49,802 nt of DNA from an uncultured Anaerolineales bacterium (GTDB lineage Bacteria > Chloroflexota > Anaerolineae > Anaerolineales > UBA6663): NCBI GenBank assembly GCA_937952305.1, contig CALFZO010000073.1:1-49802 (forward strand), given 5' to 3'. The notes below the pieces were generated by a model, which saw only the letters and a program-made list of their open reading frames with translations, had not been told where the DNA came from and made no database searches. This document shows, piece after piece, positions 22,867 through 32,841 of the stretch (the first letter of the stretch is position 1; each line of letters opens with the position of its first letter). The position numbers were made by a program, and so were the translations under genes.

Positions 22867-22895
22867 AGTATAGGGGGAGTCATCAGGAGAGTCAA
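22867..22895 (-). promoter_or_regulatory. Strong sigma70 promoter for the SWIM leader RNA
   Basis: On the minus strand the -35 is TTGACT (22895-22890) and the -10 is TATACT (22872-22867), with a 17-base spacer. It is one of the best consensus matches in the window. The start is expected near 22860. Confidence 0.85.
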
Positions 22896-23021
22896 CCACC
22901 GCGCACCATACGATGACGAGGAAGATTGTCACCTGTTCGGCCAGCCACCTACCGGACTCACACAAAGCCTGGCCATTGCCATAAATACGCGCCGCGCGAC
23001 AATTGTGAATTGTGCGGCCGC

Positions 23022-24743
23022 TTACGGACGCGCCGTAAACTTAACCAGATCGAGTTGGTCCAGAATAGTGGGCGGGCTGATGAACTCGCGCAGGATGCTA
23101 TTGCTGGGCACCACATCCGGCGCCGCCGGGCGAAACCACTTCAGGAACGACAGCAGCCGGTTGGCCTCCAGGTAAGCGGGCGAGTCTGGCCGGACCTGCA
23201 GCAGCAGCGGTTCGGCCAGGGGGCGCAGGACCGACAGCTCGTGGGCCAGGGCCGAATTAAAAATCGCGTCGCCGTGTTCCTGGAAGGGAAAGATGTGCAG
23301 GCGCTCGCCGGCCGTCACCGACGGCCAGCGCTGCAGGGTGTCTGAGGCCGTGTAGCCGCGGGCGGCCGCGTCGCGGACGATACGCCGGATCAGGCGCGTG
23401 TCGGTGGTGCTCACCCGGTTGTGCCGATCCAGGTTGAGCTGGGTCAACGCCGAGATGTAGATCCGGTAGACGCGGGCCTGCGGCAGGCTGGGGACGAGCG
23501 CCGGATTGAGGCCGTGGATGCCCTCCACCAGCAGGATCTGGTCCGGGCCTAGGGTGACCTCGCTGCCATGCTCGCGCCGGCCGGCGCGGAAATTGTAGCG
23601 CGGCAGCGCCACCGTGCGCGCGTTCATCAAATCCAGCAGATGCTCATTGAACAACGCCACGTCCACGGCGGACAGACTCTCAAAGTCATACTGGCCGTGC
23701 GCATCCCGCGGCGTGCGGTCACGGTCCAGAAAATAGTCGTCGATGCTGAGCGGGAACGGCCGCAGGCCGTTGGCCAGCAGCTGCACGGCCAGGCGCTTGG
23801 CAAACGTGGTCTTGCCGGACGCCGACGGCCCGGCGATCAGCACCACGCGCACCTGCGTGCGGCGGGCCGCGATGTCGGCGGCGATGTGCGCCAGGCGGGC
23901 CTCATGCAGCGCTTCCGAGACCAGCGAGATCTCGGGCAGGCGGCCGGCGGCGATGTCGTCGTCTAGCGCGCCGACGCTGCGCAACCCCAGCCGCTCCAGC
24001 CAATTTCCGGCTTCCTCAAAAACCTCAAACAGACGCGGATACGGGCTGAGCGGCGGCAGCCGGTCCGGCCGCTCGGGGTGCGGCATATGCAGCACGAAGC
24101 CGGTCCGCGCGGCGTGCAGGGCAAACAGCTTCAGGCAGCCCGTAGACGGCACCAAGTAACCGTGCACGTAATCCAGCCGGCCGCGCAGCCGGTACAGCGC
24201 GATCTTCTCCTCCAGCCGGTGCGCCATCAGCCGCGCCGTATCTTCCTGGCCGCGCTCACGGAACACCCGGTACGCCTGGCCCACGCTCATCGCGACGCGT
24301 TCGAACGGCTCGTCGCGCGCCACCAGCGCCCGCATACGCCCCTCGATCTGGTCCAGCTCCGTCTGCGAGAACGGCGCCCGGCCGAGCACCTCACAGTAGT
24401 AGCCGCCGCTGGAGGCCGAGTGTTCGACGGCGATCTCGGCGCCCGGAAAGACCTCGGCCGTCGCCACCACCAGCAGGAAGACCAGCGAGCGCCGGTAGAT
24501 GCGCATGCCGTCGATGTCGGCCAGCGTGATCGGGCGCACGTCGGCGTCCGAGGTCAGCGGCCGGTTCAGTTCCATCAGCTTGCCGCGCACGACCGCGGCC
24601 AGCGCCGGCAAATCGCCATTGGCGAGGGCGTGGCGCAACAGGTCGTTCAAGAGCGTGCCGGGCGGCGCCTCAAAGATGCGCCCGTCGGGCAGGCGCGCCT
24701 GGATGTAGTCGCGCGGGGCGCCGGGCCGGATGGTATCGGTCAT
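23022..24743 (-). CDS. Uridine/nucleoside kinase with N-terminal TGS and ThrRS-like domains
   Basis: A 573-residue protein. Residues 12-75 are a TGS-like domain, 76-250 a threonyl-tRNA-synthetase-like second domain (EHSASSGGYYCEV), and 298-500 a uridine-kinase P-loop domain with Walker A GPSASGKTT (305-313), SIDDYFLDR near 343 and VEGIHGLNP near 408. The architecture is known in Firmicutes, Thermotogae and Chloroflexi. The kinase should phosphorylate uridine or cytidine; what the synthetase-like part senses is unknown. The HxxxH editing pair is altered (EHSASS remains). It starts within the tsaD stop (TGATG at 24741-24745), so it is translationally coupled to t6A synthesis. Confidence 0.87.
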   Translation of the reverse strand: MTDTIRPGAPRDYIQARLPDGRIFEAPPGTLLNDLLRHALANGDLPALAAVVRGKLMELNRPLTSDADVRPITLADIDGMRIYRRSLVFLLVVATAEVFPGAEIAVEHSASSGGYYCEVLGRAPFSQTELDQIEGRMRALVARDEPFERVAMSVGQAYRVFRERGQEDTARLMAHRLEEKIALYRLRGRLDYVHGYLVPSTGCLKLFALHAARTGFVLHMPHPERPDRLPPLSPYPRLFEVFEEAGNWLERLGLRSVGALDDDIAAGRLPEISLVSEALHEARLAHIAADIAARRTQVRVVLIAGPSASGKTTFAKRLAVQLLANGLRPFPLSIDDYFLDRDRTPRDAHGQYDFESLSAVDVALFNEHLLDLMNARTVALPRYNFRAGRREHGSEVTLGPDQILLVEGIHGLNPALVPSLPQARVYRIYISALTQLNLDRHNRVSTTDTRLIRRIVRDAAARGYTASDTLQRWPSVTAGERLHIFPFQEHGDAIFNSALAHELSVLRPLAEPLLLQVRPDSPAYLEANRLLSFLKWFRPAAPDVVPSNSILREFISPPTILDQLDLVKFTARP

Positions 24744-25792
24744 CAGACCAGCCTCCAGTTCGGGAGTACGTCCATGTCCAGGGCGTCGCGCTGACCGGCC
24801 AGGTAACGGAAATTAGCGGCGGCCGCGATCATGGCGGCGTTGTCCGTGCACAGGTTGAGCGGCGGCACGCGCACCGGCACCGGTGCGCGCCGGGCCAACT
24901 CGGCGCGCAGCGCCCCGTTGGCGCTGACCCCGCCGGCCACGCAAATGGCGGTGGCGTGATGCGCCTGGGCCGCCGCGATCGTCTTGCCCACCAGCACGTC
25001 CACCACCGCGGCCTGGAAGCTGGCCGCCAGGTTCGGCACCTCGGCCGGGCTGGGCTGCGTCTCCGGGCCGCGCATCGGCTGGCCGGGCTTCTGCTTGCGG
25101 ACCTCGTAGAGCACGGCCGTCTTGACGCCGCTAAACGAGAAATCCCAGGTCCCCTCCAGCCAGGCCCGCGAGAAGCGGTAGGCCGTCGGGTCGCCGTTCC
25201 GGGCCGCCTGCTCGACGGCCGGCCCGCCCGGATACGGCAGGCCGAGCAGGCGCCCGACCTTGTCGAAGGCTTCGCCGGCCGCGTCGTCCAGCGTGCCGCC
25301 CAGCCGCTCGTACTGGCCGTGGCCGCGCATCAGGATCAGCTCCGTGTGCCCGCCCGAGACGATCAGGACCAGCACCGGGAACTCGATTTCCGGATTGGCG
25401 GAGGGGTCTTGCAGTGTGCCGGCCGCCAGCCACAAGGAGTAGACGTGCCCTTCCAGGTGGTTGACGCCGATGAGCGGCAGGCCGCGCCCGAGCGCCAGGC
25501 CCTTGGCCACGTTGAGGCCCACCACCAGCGAGCCGGGCAGGCCGGGGCCGCGCGTGACGGCGATGGCGTCGATGTCGCTCAGGCCGAGGTGCGCGTCGGT
25601 GAGGGCGTGCTGGAGGACGCCGGCGATGGCCTCGATATGCATGCGCGAGGCCACTTCCGGGAAGACGCCGCCATACTGGGCGTGGTGGGCCGCCTGGGAA
25701 GCAATGATGTTGGACAGGATCACCCGGCCATCGGCCACGACAGCCGCGGCCGTTTCATCGCACGAGGTTTCGATCGCCAGCAGGCGCGGCAT
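24743..25792 (-). CDS. tsaD: tRNA N6-adenosine threonylcarbamoyltransferase TsaD
   Basis: A 349-residue enzyme of the Kae1/TsaD family, the catalytic subunit of t6A synthesis. IETSCDETAAAVV opens the ASKHA fold, metal-binding His112 and His116 lie in NHLEGHVYS, and VSGGHTELIL and CVAGGVSANGALR contact nucleotide. Length and motifs are complete. Its partners tsaE and tsaB are at 14345-15550 on the other strand. It sits between an M24 peptidase (20 bp upstream) and the ThrRS-like kinase, with which it overlaps by one base. Confidence 0.95.
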   Translation of the reverse strand: MPRLLAIETSCDETAAAVVADGRVILSNIIASQAAHHAQYGGVFPEVASRMHIEAIAGVLQHALTDAHLGLSDIDAIAVTRGPGLPGSLVVGLNVAKGLALGRGLPLIGVNHLEGHVYSLWLAAGTLQDPSANPEIEFPVLVLIVSGGHTELILMRGHGQYERLGGTLDDAAGEAFDKVGRLLGLPYPGGPAVEQAARNGDPTAYRFSRAWLEGTWDFSFSGVKTAVLYEVRKQKPGQPMRGPETQPSPAEVPNLAASFQAAVVDVLVGKTIAAAQAHHATAICVAGGVSANGALRAELARRAPVPVRVPPLNLCTDNAAMIAAAANFRYLAGQRDALDMDVLPNWRLV

Positions 25793-25811
25793 GGCGGGGG
25801 TGGCCTCCGGT

Positions 25812-27080
25812 TCAGCGCCTGGCCGGCCGGGTGCCCTTCACCGGCAGAACCAGGTCGTACGGGTACTTCGCCAGGATTTCGAACTTCAGGGTCTGCGGGT
25901 TGAGCCAGACGGTGTCCTCGAGGCGGACGCCGAAGCCGCCTTGCGGGTGATCGGGATAATACAGGCCCGGCTCCACCGTCACCACATGGCCGGGCGCGAG
26001 CACGGCCGTGTTGCCGGCCCGGTCGGACAGGCTGGGCGCTTCATGAATATACAGGCCAACGCCGTGGCCGAGCGAGTGCACGTAGCCGTCGGTCGTGGCG
26101 GCGTTGGTGCGGATCGTGGCGTGGCCGCGCGCCTCGAAGTAATCGCACACCAGGGTCTGATAGTCCCGGCAGGGCGCGCCCGGCTTCAGGGCTTTGAGCG
26201 TCTGCCGGTAGATCTCGCGCACCTGCTCGTAGGCGGCGTAGACATGGTCGGGCGCGTAGCCCAGGCACCAGGTGCGGGTGAAATCAAAGAAGTAGCCGCC
26301 GCCGGCCTCGGCCGGGAAGATGTCGAAGACCAGGCTGCGGCCGAGCCTCACCGGCTGGCGCGCCTCGCCGCGCGAGTGCGGCACGCCGGCGTCGCGGCCC
26401 TGGGCGAAGATCGTGCCGGCCTCGGCGTCCACCACACCGTGCTCCAGGAGCTGGCGGTTGATGAAGGCCTTGACGTCGCCGATGTTCAGGCGCTGGCCGT
26501 CTTTCTTCAGCAGGTAGCCGTTCTGCGCGCGCTGCGACGTCAGGAACTCGGCCGTCTCACCGACCACGGCCACGGTCTGCTTGCCGACGGCGCGGATGCG
26601 TTTGACCTCGGCCGCGTCCTTGGTGGCCGTGGCCAGCTGCAGCAGCGAGTTGTGATACTCGCCGACGATGCGCAGGCCGGGGTTGAGCTCCTCGACCGCC
26701 TCCAGCAGCGCATGGGCCGCGCCCTGGTCCACGTGGCCGTAGACGGCCACCGCCCCCTGGACGCCCAGGTGGGCCAGGATCTGGCCGTACTGGCGCGCCG
26801 TGGCGCGCAGGACGTCGCCCTGCTCTTCTTTCAGCAGCCCGCCCAGCGGGAATTGGGCCAGGTCGAGCACGCGCAGGCCGGACTTGGCGGCCTCGTCGCG
26901 CTCCATGCCGGAGACGACCAGCACCGGGGCCTGGCCGCGCGGCTTCACCAGCAGGCTGCGCTCGCCGACATGCACGCCGTTGGCCAGGTAATACATGGGC
27001 GGGTTGCCGGCCGTCGCGCCGGTCACCAAGAGGGCGGCATAACCGCGCTCCGCCATCAATGCGTCAAGGTCGGATTTCAT
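25812..27080 (-). CDS. M24-family Xaa-Pro aminopeptidase/creatinase-like peptidase
   Basis: A 422-residue protein with an N-terminal creatinase-type domain (about 1-160) and a C-terminal pita-bread domain (175-400). The five metal ligands are visible: Asp in VFDIFPAEAG, Asp in FFDFTRT, His in GHGVGLYIHE, Glu in TVEPGLYY, and Glu in RLEDTVW. The family removes N-terminal residues next to proline, in the cytoplasm. It lacks a signal peptide. It lies in a same-strand run with tsaD downstream and the coiled-coil gene 23 bp upstream; co-transcription is likely. Confidence 0.88.
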   Translation of the reverse strand: MKSDLDALMAERGYAALLVTGATAGNPPMYYLANGVHVGERSLLVKPRGQAPVLVVSGMERDEAAKSGLRVLDLAQFPLGGLLKEEQGDVLRATARQYGQILAHLGVQGAVAVYGHVDQGAAHALLEAVEELNPGLRIVGEYHNSLLQLATATKDAAEVKRIRAVGKQTVAVVGETAEFLTSQRAQNGYLLKKDGQRLNIGDVKAFINRQLLEHGVVDAEAGTIFAQGRDAGVPHSRGEARQPVRLGRSLVFDIFPAEAGGGYFFDFTRTWCLGYAPDHVYAAYEQVREIYRQTLKALKPGAPCRDYQTLVCDYFEARGHATIRTNAATTDGYVHSLGHGVGLYIHEAPSLSDRAGNTAVLAPGHVVTVEPGLYYPDHPQGGFGVRLEDTVWLNPQTLKFEILAKYPYDLVLPVKGTRPARR

Positions 27081-27103
27081 AGGCTCCTTCCCGGCGGGCG
27101 GCG

Positions 27104-27364
27104 TCAGCTCAGGCGCCGCTTCAACTCATCGCGCTGCTGGATCAGGCGCAGCCGCATTTCATGCTCACCGGCCCATTCGGCATACTCCACGCGCTCGTCC
27201 AGTTCGGCGTTCTGCAGCTTGGCGTAGAAGACCTCCGAGTCCAGGCCGAACTCCTCTTCAAAGCGCTTGAGCCGCCGTTCCACCAGCGCCAGGCTGTCTT
27301 CGATGCGGCGCAGGTAATCGCGCAGCGTCTTGTGATCGGCCTCAGGGGGAAAACTGTCGTTCAT
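27104..27364 (-). CDS. Small coiled-coil protein, function unknown
   Basis: An 86-residue, highly charged protein predicted to be almost wholly helical: heptad-like runs LRRIEDSLALVERRLKRFEE (about 17-36) and EHEMRLRLIQQRDELKRRL at the end. No enzyme motif is present. ATG 27364 is chosen; a TTG at 27376 overlapping the selA stop would add four residues. It sits between selA and the M24 peptidase gene with short gaps. I do not recognise a family, though similar short helical proteins are common in Chloroflexi. Confidence 0.7.
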   Translation of the reverse strand: MNDSFPPEADHKTLRDYLRRIEDSLALVERRLKRFEEEFGLDSEVFYAKLQNAELDERVEYAEWAGEHEMRLRLIQQRDELKRRLS

Positions 27365-27372
27365 GCGGTTTC

Positions 27373-28713
27373 TCAAGGGGCGCGCTGAGCGGCCGCGCGC
27401 ACGCCGTCTAACAGGGCCGGCGTCTCGTCGTCGGCCACGGTGCGCGGGTCCAGCAGCACCTGGCCGTCCGCGACCCGGGCGATGATGGGCGTGGGCTGGG
27501 CGCGCAGGCGCGCGGCCACGGCATTGGGCGACTTCACGGGCAGCGCCAGCGCGCGCGTCGGCAGCGTCTCGCCGGGCAGGCTGCCGCCGCCCACCGTCGA
27601 CTCGGCCGCCACCACCTCGCCCCAGCCGAGCGCGGCCTGCCAGGCCCGCGCCCGCCGCTCCGCCTCCGCCACCGGCAGCGCCAGCATGCGCCAGAGCGGG
27701 ATCTCGCGGGTGGCTTCGTCCTTCAGGTAGTGCCCGAGGGTGGCCGCCAGCGCCGCCAGGGTGAGCTTGTCGGCGCGGAGCGCGCGCGCCAGGGGATGTT
27801 TCTTGATCCGGGCCAGCAGGTCGGCCCGGCCGACGATGATCCCGGCCTGCGGCCCCCCTAAAAGTTTATCGCCGGAGAAAGCGACCACGGCCGCGCCGGC
27901 CGCGATCGACTCCGTCACCATCGGCTCGTGCGCCAGGCCGTAGGCGGCCGTATCCAGCAGCGCCCCGGAGCCCAGGTCGTCCACCACCGGCCGGCCGAGC
28001 GTGCACAGTTCGGCCAGCGTCGGCTCCGTGGTGAAGCCGATGATCTTGAAGTTGGAATGATGCGCGCGCAGCACCAGGGCTGTGCGCTCGTCCACAGCCG
28101 CCTCGAAATCGCGCAGGTGGGTGCGGTTGGTGGTGCCGACCTCCACCAGCCGGCAGCCGGATTGCTTCATCACCTCCGGCACGCGGAAGCCGCCGCCGAT
28201 TTCCACCAGCTGCCCGCGCGACACCACTACGCCGCGGTTCCTGGCCAGCGCCGACAGGATCAGCAGCAGGGCCGCGGCGCAGTTGTTGACCACCAGCGCC
28301 GCCTCGGCGCCGGTCAGGCGCAGCAGCAGGCGCTCGGCGTGCACGCTGCGCGTGCCGCGCTCGCCCTTCGCCAGGTCGTACTCCAGGGTGGTGTAGCCGG
28401 CCGCGGCCGCGTCCATGGCCGCGCGGGCCGCCCGCGAGAGGGGCGCGCGCCCCAGGTTGGTGTGCAGGATGACGCCCGAGGCGTTGATAACCGGGCGCAG
28501 CGTGGGCGCCACGAGCGCGGCCAGGCTGGCGCGGGCCTCCGCCAGCAGCGCCTCCGGCGCCGGGGCCGCCGCGTCACCGGCCAGCAGGCGCGCGCGCGCC
28601 TGGTCCACGCTTTCGCGCAGGGCCGCGGTCGCCAACGGCCGGCCGTAATCGGCGATCAGGTCTTCGGCCAGGGTCAACAGCTTGTCAACGGACGGCAGGT
28701 CACGCAGACTCAT
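27373..28713 (-). CDS. selA: L-seryl-tRNA(Sec) selenium transferase SelA
   Basis: A 446-residue PLP enzyme that converts Ser-tRNA(Sec) to Sec-tRNA(Sec) using selenophosphate. It has the N-terminal helical domain to about 70, then NASGVILHTNLGRAPLS (77-93), TTLEYDLAKGERGTRS, VVDDLGSGALLD and the PLP-lysine motif SGDKLLGGPQ with Lys283. Length is standard. ATG 28713 is chosen because an upstream in-frame extension is Cys/Ser-rich and low-complexity; this start overlaps the preceding membrane-protein gene by 14 bases. selB, selD and tRNA-Sec are not in the window. Confidence 0.93.
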   Translation of the reverse strand: MSLRDLPSVDKLLTLAEDLIADYGRPLATAALRESVDQARARLLAGDAAAPAPEALLAEARASLAALVAPTLRPVINASGVILHTNLGRAPLSRAARAAMDAAAAGYTTLEYDLAKGERGTRSVHAERLLLRLTGAEAALVVNNCAAALLLILSALARNRGVVVSRGQLVEIGGGFRVPEVMKQSGCRLVEVGTTNRTHLRDFEAAVDERTALVLRAHHSNFKIIGFTTEPTLAELCTLGRPVVDDLGSGALLDTAAYGLAHEPMVTESIAAGAAVVAFSGDKLLGGPQAGIIVGRADLLARIKKHPLARALRADKLTLAALAATLGHYLKDEATREIPLWRMLALPVAEAERRARAWQAALGWGEVVAAESTVGGGSLPGETLPTRALALPVKSPNAVAARLRAQPTPIIARVADGQVLLDPRTVADDETPALLDGVRAAAQRAP

Positions 28714-29116
28714 CGGGGGCTTCCCCGGGGGACCATCGGGCGCGCTCGCGCAGGCGCCAGAACCACTCCATGCCGACCAGCGCGACGAGCACGAGCACGA
28801 CGGTGGCCGAGTTGAGGAGGCTGCTGCGCTGCAGCCAGGCGCAGGTGGCGCCGAAAACGCCCACCCACAAAGCTTCGCGCAGCACGACACCGGCGGCCAC
28901 AGCCTCCGGCGAGAAGCGGCGGTTGAGGTAGCTCACGAACGGCACCGCCGTGCCCGTGAGCGCCATCAGCCACAGGACGAAGAACCCCCACAGCGGCAGC
29001 GGGCCGACGCGCGGGTCCACGTTGAAGATCAGACCGACCAACCCGCCCCAGCCCAGCAAGGCCAGGGCCGACGCGGAGAGCGTCAGGCTGATCTGTTCAG
29101 AAGGATCGTCTTGCAC
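28700..29116 (-). CDS. Small four-helix membrane protein, function unknown
   Basis: A 138-residue protein with hydrophobic segments at about 12-32, 42-60, 78-95 and 98-117 and short polar loops (NVDPR, LNRRFSPEA), ending in a charged tail. No family is recognised with confidence; similar proteins in Chloroflexi precede selA-type genes as unnamed membrane proteins. GTG at 29116 is chosen over an ATG at 29152 because a TATAAT lies at 29124-29129, so the transcript would start almost at this GTG. It overlaps selA by 14 bases and probably heads the selA operon. Confidence 0.65.
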   Translation of the reverse strand: MQDDPSEQISLTLSASALALLGWGGLVGLIFNVDPRVGPLPLWGFFVLWLMALTGTAVPFVSYLNRRFSPEAVAAGVVLREALWVGVFGATCAWLQRSSLLNSATVVLVLVALVGMEWFWRLRERARWSPGEAPDESA

Positions 29117-29123
29117 GCCGGCG

Positions 29124-29129
29124 ATTATA
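29124..29129 (-). promoter_or_regulatory. -10 element placed for a leaderless mRNA (selA operon)
   Basis: On the minus strand TATAAT ends 7 bases before GTG 29116, so the RNA would begin at or one base before the start codon. No convincing -35 is visible. Confidence 0.5.
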
Positions 29130-29152
29130 GCCCAAAGGCAGGGGGGCCGCAT

Positions 29153-29161
29153 TGGTATAAT
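29153..29161 (+). promoter_or_regulatory. Extended -10 promoter of the ABC-F gene
   Basis: TGGTATAAT followed by CG, without a clear -35. It lies about 25 bases from the divergent selA-operon -10 and 79 bases before the ABC-F ATG. Confidence 0.65.
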
Positions 29162-29239
29162 CGACCTCGATCGCTGTCCGCCGGCCGGAATCCGACTTAG
29201 GCCTGTTCGGTAAGCCGGAGCCGCGCCGGTCTTGTATTT

Positions 29240-31186
<1,947 letters not shown>

Positions 31187-31227
31187 GGCCGCCGCCCAGC
31201 CGGTCAACGACGGGGCGGGAGCCCGTT

Positions 31228-31236
31228 TGCTATAAT
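31228..31236 (+). promoter_or_regulatory. Extended -10 promoter of the LCP-family gene
   Basis: TGCTATAAT followed by CG stands 47 bases before the ATG at 31284, again without a recognisable -35. Confidence 0.65.
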
Positions 31237-31283
31237 CGTTTTGTCACCCCGGGCGCTCGGTCCTATAGCGCATTGGCAGGCCT

Positions 31284-32705
31284 ATGACTCAACCACCGCG
31301 TGTCCCCAACCGGCTCAACCGGCGCCGGCGCGAGCCGCTCATCCCCAGTTGGGGCCTCGGCGCCCTGATCGCCCTGTTCGTCATGGCCACGGCCTTGGCG
31401 GGGTATCTGGTGTTCACGAGCGTCCGGGATTTCGTGGCCGGCTGGCAGATCACGGGGGCCGGCCAGACCGGCGGCCCAGACCTGTCTGGCACCGGCGCCG
31501 TCCAGACCGACGGCGGAACCAGCGGCGGGGCCGCGGCCGAACCCAGCTCCCTCATCCCGCAGCGCTGGACCGGCACGGACCGCATCACTGTGCTGGTGCT
31601 GGGCATTGACCGGCGCGTCGGCGACACCGACCTCGCGCACCGCACCGACTCGATGATGATCGTGTCCGTGGACCCGGTCGCCAAGACGGCCGTGATCTTA
31701 TCGGTCCCGCGCGACCTGTGGGTGGAGATCCCGGGTTTCGACAACGACACCATCAACACCGCCAACTTCAAGGGCGACGCCTACCAGTATCCGGGCGGCG
31801 GGCCGGCCCTGGCCAGCAAGACCGTCGAGCACAACCTGGGCGTCACCATCAATTACTACGTCCGGCTGGATTTCACCGCTTTCGAGACACTGGTCGACGC
31901 CATCGGCGGCATCGAGGTCGACAACCCGACTGAGATCAACGACCCGCTCTACCCGGACGGCGCCTACGGCTACGAGCCGTTCTACCTGCCGGCCGGCCGC
32001 CAGCACCTGAACGGCCACGACGCCCTGCGCTATGCGCGCACCCGGCACGAGTCGTCGGACGTGGACCGCGCCGGCCGCCAGCAGCAGGTGGTTATGGCCG
32101 TACGCGACAAGATCGTGGACCTGAAGATGCTGCCGGAGCTCATCCTGAAGGCGCCGACGCTGTACCAGGCGCTCAACCAGAGCATTCAGACCGACCTGAC
32201 GCTGGACCAGATCGTGTCGCTGGCGCTGCTGGCGCCGGACATCCCGCGCGCCAACGTCACCCAGGCCGTGATCGACTACCAGTACGTGCTGGAGTACACC
32301 ACGCCGGAAGGCCGGCAGGTGCTGGTGCCGCTGCGTGACAAGATCCGCGAGCTGCGCGACCAGCTCTTCACGGCGGCGGCGCCGCTCGCGCCGCAGGTCG
32401 CCGACGACCCGGCCCAATTGCAGGCCGAGGCCGCCCAGGTGGAAGTGCTGAACGGCGCCGGCGTCGAGGGCCTGGCGCGGAGCACGTCCGAATGGCTGCA
32501 AACCCAGGGCGTGACCGTGGTGAATTTCGACACGGCCGACCGCTCGGACTACCCCGCCACCGTCATCGTGGACTACACCGGCAAACCCTACACGACCCGC
32601 TGGCTGGCCAAGACGTTCAATGTGGTCAACGTCGTCAACGGAGCCGACCCCAACAGCCCCGTGGATGTGCGCGTCATCCTGGGCCAAGACTGGCAGGTGC
32701 CCTGA
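31284..32705 (+). CDS. LytR-CpsA-Psr (LCP) family glycopolymer ligase with LytR_C domain
   Basis: A 473-residue membrane-anchored protein. A basic N-terminus and one membrane helix (about 28-50) are followed by an extracellular LCP domain (95-260): ITVLVLGIDRR, HRTDSMMI, SVPRDLWVEIPG, INTAN, and DALRYARTRHESSDVDRAGRQQQ with the Arg residues that bind polyprenyl pyrophosphate. The C-terminal LytR_C domain (about 385-473) starts AQVEVLNGAGVEGLA. LCP enzymes transfer lipid-linked polymers to peptidoglycan or proteins, so this is a plausible last step for the polysaccharide made by the 1-9 kb cluster. It has its own promoter. Confidence 0.93.
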   Translation: MTQPPRVPNRLNRRRREPLIPSWGLGALIALFVMATALAGYLVFTSVRDFVAGWQITGAGQTGGPDLSGTGAVQTDGGTSGGAAAEPSSLIPQRWTGTDRITVLVLGIDRRVGDTDLAHRTDSMMIVSVDPVAKTAVILSVPRDLWVEIPGFDNDTINTANFKGDAYQYPGGGPALASKTVEHNLGVTINYYVRLDFTAFETLVDAIGGIEVDNPTEINDPLYPDGAYGYEPFYLPAGRQHLNGHDALRYARTRHESSDVDRAGRQQQVVMAVRDKIVDLKMLPELILKAPTLYQALNQSIQTDLTLDQIVSLALLAPDIPRANVTQAVIDYQYVLEYTTPEGRQVLVPLRDKIRELRDQLFTAAAPLAPQVADDPAQLQAEAAQVEVLNGAGVEGLARSTSEWLQTQGVTVVNFDTADRSDYPATVIVDYTGKPYTTRWLAKTFNVVNVVNGADPNSPVDVRVILGQDWQVP

Positions 32706-32776
32706 AGCGCCGCGCCGACCACGGGAGCAAGGCGGGGCCGCCCCGCCTGCATTCCCCGCCTCAACCGCGCTCTGCC

Positions 32777-32812
32777 AAAACAAAAGCCGCCGGGAGCGAA
32801 CTCCACGGCGGC
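32777..32812 (-). terminator. Intrinsic terminator of the Rieske/cytochrome c operon
   Basis: On the minus strand GCCGCC and GGAG pair with CTCC and GGCGGC around TTCG, then TTTTGTTTT. It lies about 30 bases after the cytochrome stop codon and may also serve the LCP gene from the other side. Confidence 0.9.
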
Positions 32813-32841
32813 TTCTGCGTTTACTCTAGAAACGCCGGCGT

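Noticed and set aside
22870..22895. CTGATGA on the minus strand as a hammerhead ribozyme core
   Set aside because: It lies between the -35 and -10 of a good promoter, and no matching GAAA/uridine core or flanking helices are present.
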